In this document: positions 52,955-63,141 of the stretch, in pieces
Numbering within the stretch: the first letter of the stretch is position 1
How the letters are laid out: the number at the start of each line of letters is the position of its first letter
Assembly (NCBI GenBank): GCA_033239125.1
Contig: BSWB01000002.1
Location: 54,347,001 to 54,411,000, forward strand
Direction of reading: 5' to 3'
Length of the DNA: 64,000 bases
From: Fagopyrum homotropicum
Taxonomy: Eukaryota; Streptophyta; Magnoliopsida; Caryophyllales; Polygonaceae
Made by a program: the position numbers and the translations under genes
Notes under the pieces: generated by a model
What the model was told of the DNA's origin: nothing
What the model saw: the letters and a program-made list of their open reading frames with translations, nothing else
The model's database searches: none

Positions 52955-54778
52955 TGATAACACGATTTATGATGTTAGATTAGGCACTCATTTAGATAGT
53001 TTTCCCGCTCATTCATGCATGGTTTAGCACTAGTTCATGACGTTTGCACTCAAGTCATGTTTTTTGTCGAGATAGACGTCTACACGGACTTTTGCATGCT
53101 TTGTAGGTATTTTAGGAGATTTAGGAGCTTAATCGATACATTTGAAGATCATTCCTCGAGATGACACACCTTCGGATTCATTGGGAAGCAAGCTAGGAGC
53201 TAAGGAGGACACATGGGACCTTGTTGGTGCATGCCTTGCACCAAATTGAGGCTTGATGATCCATAGAGTGCTGAAGCACCAAAATCACGGCCACTGGGAC
53301 TTCCACGGGCGTGGAAATAGGCCGTGGTTCTCCCCAGACAGCTGTGACAGCTGTCCCACGATCTTCATGGCCGACTCTTGCAATTTGTTGAGGATATAAG
53401 GTGGTCCGGCAGGTTGTTATGACAGACCCCATCACTCCATTCTCTCCCACACTCTCACACATATTCTCTCATTGGAAGATTGTATTGGAGCTACTCTTGG
53501 AGGAGAAGAAAGGCTTCCATTGGAGAAGAAGAGAAGAACACACCATTCTTAGTTTTTCATAGCTTTTAGAGTGAAGATTGTTGGAAACATTTTCTAGGGT
53601 TGTAAGAACGAATCGAACCTTCTTTTGAAGGATTGTAAGTCTCTCTTTGACATCTATTCAGCTCGTATTTCTTATTCTATTTGCTTCATCTATCTTTCAT
53701 TTCATTAATTTGACATGGACTCCATGATTTTATGTTTGATGACCTTGATTGTGATGATGCATGTTGTTGGCTAAGTAGATGTGATTCTAGGGTAAGGAAA
53801 TGATGGTTATGGCTTGGACTATGATATGATAGACTTAAACGTACCTTTGGATGCTTTGTTTTCTCGAACCTAGCCTCTGTTCAAAATCACGATATGTTCT
53901 AAGGGGTTCCACGGCCGTGGACTTGATGAACTGCCCGTGATTTCGTCTGACTTGTTTGAGTTGATAAATCTAAGTGTTAGGTTGTTAGATTGTTGAAATC
54001 CTAGTGTTTATGGAGCTATATCTATCCTAGGGTGACCTAGTGTTAGCAACTAAGTGTGAGAAGAGACCTACCCGGTGATTCTTGCCCTTAGATACCGAAG
54101 ATGATGAACTCTAGGTAGTAGTGAGCCTCATAAGCCACTACTGTACTGAGTGTGCTAGGATTGATGTTTAGGACTTGCCTTCCCGAGACTTACCCGGTAA
54201 GGAGAGGTTAGATCCCTAGATGACAATCCGGTTTGTGTAGAATTCCTATCCTTAGGCTCTTTGAGACTTACCAGGTGATGAGACCTTAGGAACGGACTAG
54301 TGGACCATGAGACGTACCCGGTGATTGATCCCAATCTAGAAACACTCACTCCCAACATACTATAGTTGATCCAAGGAATGATTAGATAGCTTGAGTCCTA
54401 TGCCATAACCGGAATTTCTAACCCCTAGAATCCACTTTTCTCTTTGATTACCTATATCTTGTTTGTGTTCATTTATTTGTCTTGCTAGCTTAGTTGTTTG
54501 TTAATCTTGCATGATTTGTGATCTTTGAGTGATCACCAAAAAACCAATCCAAAAATATTGAGATTTTCATTTCTTTATTTCTTTCTCTTTTCTTAGACTA
54601 GATCAACACTATCCTTAGTGACCATTGACTCAATTTCACCTTAGTCTTTGTGTTCGACCTCGGAATACTATCCTTACTACAAAACGACCCATACACTGTG
54701 GGTTTGCTAGGAGTTAGGAAAAATAAATCAATTTATAAATTTAAGACTTTTGCGTGTCATCAATTCCTAGACGTAACA
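52955..54778 (+). repeat. Alpha LTR (1824 bp)
   Basis: From TGATAACACGATTTATGATG to GACGTAACA. Motif cluster one at 53284-53330 (CCACGGGCGTGG and half sites), TATA-like GGATATAAGG (53392-53401), cluster two at 53886-53945 (exact palindrome at 53909-53920). Four GAGACTTACCCGGTGA-type repeats at 54062, 54185, 54261 and 54308. It is the 3' LTR of E4. The bases AGTTTTTG after it are the start of a PBS region, so it also stands as the 5' LTR of what follows. Confidence 0.85.
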
Positions 54779-54795
54779 AGTTTTTGTGTCATCTC

Positions 54796-56545
54796 AGCCC
54801 CGATAATCCAACCTCCGGATTGGAATCTTCTATTCGAGGTTATGTGTTATGCGAGTGACGTAGCTGTTGGAGCAGTGCTAGGACAAAAGAATGAAGGCTG
54901 CACTCATGCCATATACTATGCTAGCAAGACTCTAGATGAAGAGCAGCTCAACTACGCCACGACGGAAAAGGAATTTTTAGCCGTTGTATATGCTTTTGAA
55001 AAGTGTCGTTGTTATCTTGTAGGAGCGAAGGTGATTGTATACCCGGACCATTCAGCAATACGGTACTTGCTCGCCAAGAAATATGCGAAGCCGAGGCTGA
55101 TTAGATGGATTCTTCTTCTCCAAGAATTCGATCTAGAGATTCGCGACAAGAAAGGCTCCGAAAATTCTGTTTCGGATCACCTAAGTCGTCTACTACACAC
55201 CGAAGGCGACGACCTACCCATCAATGACTGCTTCCCGGATGAGCACTTACACATAATGGAAGAATGCATCAATTAGATTTCTAGAGGTAACGAACCTTGG
55301 TTTGCTGATTTTGTAAATTACTTGGTTTGTTAGGAAATACCTCCCGGACTATCCTATACACAAAGAAAGAAGTTCTTTAGAAATATCCGCCAATACTATT
55401 GGAATGAACCTCTACTCTTCAAGAGAGGTCCCGACGGCATCATTAGAAGATGTGTGCTGGAAGACGAAATGCATAGTGTCATTCGTCATTGCCATTCACT
55501 TCCTTGTGGAGGAAACGCTAGTTCCCATAAAACTAGCGCTAAGGTATTGCAAGCCGGATTCTTTTGGCCTACTTTATTTAAGGATGTTCAAAATTTTGTT
55601 GCTTGTTGCGATGCTTGTCAAAGAACAGGAAATAGCTCTAGGAGAAACGAGATGCCTCTCAACAACATTCAAGAGGTGGAAATATTTGACGTTTGAGGAG
55701 TTGATTTCATCGGACCATTCCCATCATCTTGTGCAAACCAATACATACTTCTCGCTGTAGATTATGTTTAGAGATGGTTTGAAGCTATTGCCTCTCCAAC
55801 TAATGATGCTATGGTGGTTGTCAAGTTCTTGAATAGAACTATTGTCCCAAGGTTTGGGACACCACAAACCATCATTAGTGACGGAGGTTAACACTTCATA
55901 TCCCGACGATTCGAAGATCTACTAGCTAAGTATGGGGTGACTCACAAGATCTCCACTGCCTACCATCCATAAACAAGTGGACAAGTGGAGACAACAAATA
56001 GGGAAATCAAAGGTATCCTTGAGAAGACGCTGTCAAAAACAAGGAAGGATTGGTTATTAAAGCTAGATGACGTATTATGGGCGTATTGGACAGCATACAA
56101 AACTCCCATAGGCACAACATTATACAACTTTGTGTATAGGAAGTCTTGTCATCTTCCGGTGGAGCTGGAACACAAGGCGTATTGGGCTGTGAAGTGGTTG
56201 AACTTCAGCATGAAAGAAGCGGGCGAGAAGCACCTCTTAGACCTTAACGAGCTAGAAGAACTCCGCTTGAAGGCCTATGACAACGCCAAGATCTACAAAG
56301 AAAGGGTGAACCGTTGGCATGATAAGCATATCATTCCGAAAGACCTCAAAGAAGGATATCAAGTTCTCCTCTTCAATTCTAGACTTCGACTCTTTCCAGG
56401 TAAGCTTAAATCTCGTTGGACTGGACCTTATGAGATTAAACGTGTTTTTCCCCATGGTGCAGTTCAAGTATGGGGTGAGAAGTGCGGAAGTTTTAAGGTG
56501 AACAGCCAACGAATCAAGAAGTACTCACCGGAGCTCCAAGCTTAG
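54796..56545 (+). pseudogene. E5 RNase H and integrase, many stops
   Basis: RNase H from APIIQPPDWNL; the catalytic CDASDV reads CYASDV. YASKTLDEEQLNYATTEKE and SENSVSDHLSRLL follow. Stops: TAG 55274, TAG 55331-55333 (shared with E3), TGA near 55696 in place of Trp, TAG near 55768, TAA near 55889 and TAA near 55969. Integrase zinc finger (HCHSLPCGGN has lost its second His; CDACQR kept), GVDFIGPF, IISDGG, SGQVETTNREIKGILEK, and C-terminus RLRLFPGKLKSRWTGPYEIK. The reading frame is otherwise conserved, so decay is mostly point mutation. Confidence 0.9.
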
Positions 56546-57269
56546 GAAATTGCTCCGATTGTCCTCATTTGAACATAGGAACGGTCTAGCTACGTAGCAA
56601 AAACAATGCGATTTTTGAGAGGAAACCCAAGGTATTGCATTCTTGTTTTTGTTTTTGTTTCTTTCTTAGGTTAGTTTAGTTTAGATGTTTTTGTTTGTTT
56701 TTCGTCGATACCTCCCGGTATGTTCGTGTTTTTGGATGTCAGGAACAAGGAACAAGCAAGAGAAGAGAAGAAAAGCCGAAAAGAATGACGGAACTCGGAT
56801 TTTTGGCACATATCAGAGAGTTCCACGGGTGTCCGTACAAAACCACGGCCGTGGAACACCCCGACTGGCCGTGGTTTTCCAATTTTTTACGGCGACTATA
56901 TATATTTCCCTCATCTTCACAAAAACACACTTCTTCTTCTCAACCACGCCCTAAACGCCAACACAACACAATTCTCGTGATCCTTCATCCGGTAACTGTT
57001 TCGAACGATTCTTCAACAAAAAGTGAAGCAAATCGAATCCTCTACAAGATTCCATCAACAGACTGAGTTAACAATCAACAATCAGAAATGATTTTTTATT
57101 TTTTCAAATCCAAACCCTAGGTTTTCTCTCTATCTCTTCTTGGTTGATTTTGTTCGTTTTTCTTCCAAGTTTATAGGAGAATTGAACAAAATTGGAATAA
57201 GAAATAGTTTAGGGCTGTGATTGTTGAGTTTTCTGTGCTTTTGCTTAATTTGTGAGCGAAATGGAGAGA
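56546..57269 (+). promoter_or_regulatory. E5 internal promoter-like region
   Basis: A decayed post-pol hairpin (56618-56631), a palindrome cluster at 56821-56878 (exact copy at 56843-56854), then the TATA-like ACTATATATATTT (56895-56907). A second cluster (57272-57328, CCACGGGTCCGTAC and GGCCGTGG) follows about 375 bp later at the start of the env-position frame. Same layout as E1 and E3. Confidence 0.5.
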
Positions 57270-58855
57270 TTCCACGGGTCCGTACAGTTCTACAGCCGTA
57301 GTTTGCTGAAGAACAGGCCGTGGTTTCTTCTAAATTGAGAGAAAATTTTTGGAAAGAGGAAATCCAATAGAAACAAGAAGTCAAAGGGTTATGGGTCTTC
57401 TTTACAACCCGCTCCTGTAGAACAACCAATTCCTAGAGTTCCCACGATCCATGAAGATTACCTTAGTGTCATGGCAAAGATTTCTTATATATATGTGATA
57501 GGTCCCAATTACGTTGTCATGGAAGAGCTTGAAGAGCTGAATGTGGTTAATGATTTGACTTGGTTAATAGATAGGTTTGGCTTGATCATATTCTCCGCCA
57601 TTTAGGAAGATGCATACGTGGAGATTACATGGGAGTTCATAACTTCCTTCGAGCATAGTGTCGTTAACCGAACGATATCCTTTAGGTTGATGGAGTGTAG
57701 CAACGAGTTCTCCATTGTGCAGTTTGGAACCATGTTTGGGTTTCATGTGACGTTCGACGGAATGTTTCCTAGAGGAGTGAAAGCTAAAGAGTTTTAGAGA
57801 GATATAGCCATGATATATGCTTCAGAGGACCGTTGGCAACCGGCCAATTCTAAGGCCAACCTTATCTATCATTTAGCCATCAAGATAGCTCATAGGAACC
57901 CTCTCGGAATTCCTTTTCCCTAGAACCGGAACACATAAAAAAATCAAGGCAAATGAGCTCTTTATCCTATACTGTATGGTTTCCGGTCATTCTCCGGATT
58001 GTGCAACCTTGGTTGTCTCCACCCTTAGTAAGGTGAAGAACAAATCATCCGGGAATATAGGATATGGAGGTATGGTGACACACATTGCTAACCAGCTGGA
58101 CATTATTTATTCTGCCTCTACGAGAGTAGCTGTGAGACCTTTGGGTCTCAATGGCCTTATGACTAGAGGACATATCTTCCCTCGCCACCGTGGTCCACCT
58201 ATCACGGCCATGCCTTGTGAGGAAAGAGGTGGTAGAGGCATTCCATGGCTCCCGTAGTACTCTCTTATGCTTGGCCGCCATAACTAGAAGGAGACTTTTG
58301 TTCCGATGCATACTAACAGGTTAGTAGCTCCTCCTTATGTTCCAAATGTAGCTCAAGTTGATGAGGATGAAGAAATGGGAGGAGGAGACTATCCGGATGC
58401 AGGAGGGGATGAGTAGGACTTTGGATCATTCCCGTAGCAGCCAGCGGACATCCCAGAGCCAGCTAGGAGGTCCACTTACATGCCGACGCCTTCCGCTTCT
58501 TCCTCTTCCCGCCGAGCTAGTGTTAGTGAGCGGCCCACATGGATGGACAGTGCGCCGGATTTGTACGGACAACAGCCAGCTTGGAAGGGAGCTCCTCCAC
58601 CTTGGACTCAGCAACCTCCTACATGGTACCAGCGGCCGCCAACATGGCCACAACAGCCTCCTTCTTGGTATGACCAGCAGTCGGCGTGGGCGGGTGATCT
58701 TTCTAGGAGGGTGGCCGACTTAGAGAGCCGCCAGGGGGAGCATGATGTAGAGAGGCAAGAGAACGCAATGATCCTTCGTGACGTCTATCGCCAGCAATTT
58801 GGGCGACCTTTCACCTCCGACTTCTTTCCATACCCAAGGCCACCTCCTCCATAGT
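57270..58855 (+). pseudogene. E5 env-position ORF, broken
   Basis: Frame pieces: VPTIHEDYLSVMAK (57437), VIGPNYVVMEELEELNVVNDLTWLI, EDRWQPANSKANLIYH, frameshift near 57900, CMVSGHSPDCATLVVSTLSKVKNK (57973), GGMVTHIANQLDI, MTRGHIFPRHRGPP, then stops near 58256, 58285, 58414 and 58435, and SVSERPTWMDSAPDLY. The tail (58562-58690) has Trp residues set about every 6-10 residues in Pro/Gln-rich text (PAWKGAPPPW, PPTWYQRPPTW, PPSWYDQQSAWAG), then a coiled-coil-like segment and VYRQQFGRPFTSDFFPYP, as in E3. Function unknown. Confidence 0.8.
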
Positions 58856-60158
58856 GATTGATAATGGATGTTTCGAGCTACTCCACTACCTTAGTGAGTT
58901 TTCTTTGTTTCTTTTCTTTTCTTTATTTTTCTTAAACATTGAGGACAATGTGTATGTTAAGTATGGGGTGGGATGTGACTCTCGTTTGTAATAACTCGAT
59001 ACACTTGCTTTGATATAATTCCATGAACACTTGCATCTCTCTTTTATTGTCACACGTTTTTATATTGCATTGCATTGAAACGCTTTGAAAAACCTATAAA
59101 ATTTTTGAAATTTCTGAAAATTATTGTGCTTCTAAGATTGGATATGATTTCTATGATGAATCTACTTATGGAATGAGTTTTTGATGACATTTGTATGCTT
59201 GAATTGAATTAATAATTGTGAAGAAATTCAGTATGTTGTTTAACCTTTCTTGCAAGTTTCGTAATGTGAAAGTTTTATCTAAATCATATTGAGGAATGAA
59301 GGTTGAAATTATAATATAAGTTCTTACACTTCTTTATGAAATGATTGAGGCACCTCGATTTTCTTGCTTCTTTCTTTGATCATCTAGCCCCTCAATCAAA
59401 ATATTTGCCTCCTTTACCTATTCAGGATTTAGGAACAATTGATTTTGGCATGTTTGATGTAGGAGGGCCATGAAAGCAATTCTTTGAATTCAAAGCGTAG
59501 GAAAATAGGTTTGGGGAAGAAATCATGATGATGAGTAACTCGGCACCATTCACATAGCCGGGTGTTTGTGTCTTACCAAAGTCGGATTGAGCGATATTCC
59601 TAACAGATTATGGTATGTGCATCAAGGGTTTGAGGCATCTCGAAATTGAGAAACGCCAATCTCCTAGGCTTCGGTTTTTGTGCACCACTGTCCATATTTC
59701 TAAAAAGTAAAGTCGAAAAATTTTGTGCTAAAATAAAGAGCAAAGATCTAATTTGTGGTTGGTTCAAATTGTGGAAAACGTTTTCGTTGTTCCTTCTTCC
59801 CAGATTTATACAACACATTCCCTTACAAGTTTTCCCACCTATTCATATTTTGACCTTACTTGAAAGTCCTTGAGATCATGAGAATGATGTGTGACTTGGT
59901 TATCTAAATTGAAGTTTCGCATGTTTGATTTTGACATTTCTTGAAGGTTATGATGTTTGTCTCAAAGTTTATGCAATTTATGATGTTTCCTTTGCTTTAC
60001 ATATTTTTATTTATGTATATGAACGTTTTCAAGGAAGCATGAAGCAAGATTTGAGGATGATCTACTGATTAGAAGCACATTACCAAAAAAAAAAGATTGT
60101 TTTTGTTTTATTTTGCATTCATATTTCATTCTACCTTATGATCTAAGCTTTTGAAAAC
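58856..60158 (+). other. E5 3' untranslated region
   Basis: No gene. Inner hairpin ACATTG-AGGA-CAATGT (58936-58951) and TTAAGTATGGGGTGGGA (58957-58973). Conserved block 59535-59690, ending CTAGGCTTCGGTTTTTGTGC. AT-rich elsewhere. Confidence 0.75.
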
Positions 60159-60197
60159 CTTGCTTGGGGACAAGCAAGCGACAAGTATGGGGTATTT
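60159..60197 (+). other. E5 terminal hairpin and polypurine tract
   Basis: CTTGCTTGGGGACAAGCAAG (60159-60178: 8-bp stem, GGGA loop), then ACAAGTATGGGGTATTT to the LTR. Confidence 0.85.
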
Positions 60198-61713
60198 TGA
60201 TAGCATGAAAAATGACCATATTTTAGGAACTTATTTTCATTGTTTTTCCCTTTTAGTTGTGTACATGTTTGAGAGTTTGAAGCATTTATGAGCACATTTA
60301 CCTATTTCGTCGATATAAAGATCTACACAAGCTAACAAAGGAGCATGATTAGAGAACTTTACGAAACAAAGGCTTTCAAAAAGGCTTTTGAGTTTCCACG
60401 GCAAAACCAAGAGAACCACGACCGTGGTTTATGCATTGAGATCGTGGAAAGTGATATCAAAGAGCAACAGAAAGTTCCATGCCCTAAACACCGTCCGTGG
60501 AATGTTACACTAGACCGTGATTTCCATGACGTTGCCACGTGTCATATTTGTCACGTCAGCAATAGTTATCGGGCTTTCTCATAACCCTATTTTTCCCTAT
60601 ACGAAGGCTGAAGGAGGGAGAAAACGGGACGGCTTCTTACACCATTGAAGAGAGAGATATTTGGATTATTGCTTAGGAAGATTCCATTGCGTATAGGGAA
60701 GATCCCGAGAAGGACGCGATTTGGAGATTGCGTACTTAGAGATAATCTTAGGGTTTACATTTGAAGACGGATTGACATCCCGTTCTTCATTGTTCCTCGA
60801 GATTGTTGTGAGGATTTATGTTCCCTCTTCCGCATTCATTAAACTCATACACTTGTTGTTTGGATTTGAGATTGATTATTTTGAGTTTTCAAGATTATTA
60901 CCTTTTTCTCTTTTATACTTGATTATTGATTCAATGACGATGGTTATTGGCTAAAACCGTTTAGCAATTCTAAGGTTAAGGGTTGATAGTTATGGCTTAG
61001 ATAATCATAGATTGAACATAAACAGATTCGACCCTGAGAGTTGCGAGAAACTTCGTCGGCAACCTTTTCCACGGCCTGTTCTTGAGTTTCCACGGCCGTG
61101 CTTTTTCAAGATCCAGCCGTGGTTTCCTCTATCATACGTCCTTTGCATTTTCTTTGATCCAAAGTTAGAGATATTCTTTAACCTAGCCTTGGCTTACCTT
61201 TTCTAGGTAGTAGTGAGACTCAACATTCTCTATATCGGTTTCGAGTGTCACGACCTTAACTGTTTTGGCTTATCTTTGATTCCCTTGGGTTTGGGCATGC
61301 GTATTTGAGAGTAATTCTTATCCTTTGATCCTTTCTATACTGCAGCCTCAATAATCTTTATAGAGAGAGCTTTTGGGTGAGACATATAGGGTTTTGGAAC
61401 TTCACCGTACATAACATTACATTAGTTATACCTTTGCAATCCCGACTCTGTCCTAAATCTTTAGAATATCTTGAATCGATTGCCACGATTGGATACCTAG
61501 ATCTTTAGAATTGTTGTTTTCCCAATATTACTTGCAAAGCTTCTATATTTTTCTTGCTCGACGATTTGTGAACTGATTTTATTCTCACAAAATCCTTGAG
61601 TTCGACTCTAAAATGTCATGCCTTACTACGCTGATCCGTACACTGCGGCTTCGCTTTTGCATAAGTCCTAGATATAAATTTTAGACTTTAGGACGCACAC
61701 ATTTGAGCAAACA
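60198..61713 (+). repeat. E5 3' LTR (beta family, internally deleted)
   Basis: TGATAGCATGAAAAATGACC to GAGCAAACA. Close to the E6 LTR but lacks about 112 bp after CACAAGCT (near 60332); the deletion is bordered by AAGCT in the intact copy. Motif cluster one 60395-60530, TATA-like CCCTATACGAAGG (about 60595), cluster two 61068-61122. Confidence 0.85.
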
Positions 61714-63069
61714 GGTTCCGACTCAAGATCTCAAAGGATAACGTGGACAAAGCTGAAGTTTGCAAGGGAAGGTATTTCTAAGGTGGGAATAGATCACCGG
61801 GTAAGTCTCATTACTCGCTATCCCAAACCAAAGATCCTTTCACTGGGTAAGTCTCAAGGAACTAAGGGAAGGAACTATAATCTCAAACCAACACACCACA
61901 TAAGGGGATATAACTAACCTTTACCGGGTAAGTCTTAGGCTAACTTACAAAGGTAGAATGAAGGCATACTCAAACCCAAACAAAGGATAAACTTTTATTA
62001 CCTAACACTCATCATCATAGGTATACAAACAAAGGAATCACCGGGTAAGTCTCATCCTAGGCTTGCGTATAAACCAGGAAAGGTGCAACAAGTATAGGAT
62101 TTGGCAAACAAAACCCTAAACTCAGGTATGGATCAAATAAGGTCACGCCTCGCTCAATTCATGTCCGGTCTCGGTCGAAATGTTCTATGAACCGACCGAG
62201 GTGAGGTTCCGTTAAGGCTTGGCTCGAGCTTTCAGGGTCCACTAAGGTAAGGCTCATTCTTTCATCGTCTTTCCCACAACCTTCAGCCAATCACCCTAGA
62301 ATTGCACAAGAATTTAGCCAATAATCATCGTGATAACAATAATCAAATATATGAATAAAGAAGTAATATCCAAACAAGAAAACCTTAACTCAAAGGTCTC
62401 AATAATCACTCAATGAAACAATCAAGGAAATCAAACAACCAACAAACTGTGTTCCTCAATCACAAACCAAAAGACAACAATAAAACAATCTAAGAAAACC
62501 TTACAACTTCCTTCAAAAGCATTCAACTTTAAGATCAAAACTATCTTCCTTCAACTTCCTTCCTTCCTTGGTATATCTTAAATCTTCCAAACTAATCAGC
62601 CAACCAGACATACTTCCATCCAGAAAATATCTTCCAATATATAAGAGAATCACTAGCCAAAAATAAAAGATATTATGTTCCGTGGGCCATCCATCTCAAT
62701 CCAGCCCAGCAAAATCATCTCGGTCGAGGTGATACAGTAGCCAACCATCTCAATCCTCAACAACGTGCAAATCTCTCAAAACAGGTCCAAAATCAAACTT
62801 CAATACAACTTTCATGGTTTCCATGCCTTTCTTGTAGCTCCTCAATGTTCCATAATGTAGCTCCAATGACTCCTTAGCTCCCTTGGCTCCAAATTATTCC
62901 AAAACGTGTTATTTTCCCTGCAATTACAACAAAACTAGGTGTAGACCTCGATTCTTGTAAAGGTAAACAAAACAACATAATGATCAAGAATATACATCCA
63001 TGTATGCAGATTTATGAAGATAAAACGTCCAAACCAATCCCAAAACATATACTATAATACATGCTATAA
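61714..63069 (-). repeat. Gamma LTR, minus strand, lacking its last part
   Basis: On the minus strand from 63069 (TTATAGCATGTATTATAGT; usual start TGATAGCATG) to 61714, where the E5 LTR begins. The last 260 bp or so of U5 are missing. Motif cluster one near 62713-62760 (CATCTCGGTCGAGGTG), TATA-like CTTATATATTGG (minus, about 62645-62634), cluster two 62145-62212; ACCGGGTAAGTCTC repeats near 61795, 61925 and 62040. No PPT outside 63069. Confidence 0.8.
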
Positions 63070-63141
63070 GTGGCTAGTGAGTAGATTAGTTGAGGAGTAC
63101 ACTAGGAAGATAGTGAGACTCCATGGTGTACCGAAGATGAT
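63070..63141 (+). pseudogene. Chromovirus-like integrase fragment
   Basis: 72 bp between two LTRs translate to SRLVEEYTRKIVRLHGVPKM. The KIVRLHGVPK string is typical of the integrase core of chromovirus-type Ty3/gypsy elements, just before the second catalytic Asp. It is the only piece of this other lineage recognised here and probably part of the older substrate into which the LTR elements inserted. Confidence 0.7.

Larger units (their letters stand above)
47781..54778 (+). mobile_element. E4: 5'-truncated Athila-like element with alpha 3' LTR, no env-position ORF
   Basis: It starts abruptly inside protease (LATSGCLVDYKN) at the head-to-head junction with D. It keeps the protease end, RT-RNase H and integrase, then a 1.55-kb 3' region, PPT and a full alpha LTR. 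It is the least damaged Athila-like pol in the window. No env-position ORF or internal promoter-like region is present between pol and the LTR. Confidence 0.85.
54779..61713 (+). mobile_element. E5: internally deleted Athila-like element with beta 3' LTR
   Basis: Starts with the first bases of a PBS region (AGTTTTTG), then jumps near 54796 into the RT-RNase H border (APIIQPPDW). gag, protease and most of RT are missing. It continues with RNase H, integrase, internal promoter-like region, env-position ORF, 3' untranslated modules, PPT and a beta LTR. Its 5' LTR is alpha and its 3' LTR beta, so the unit is a recombinant. Confidence 0.8.
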
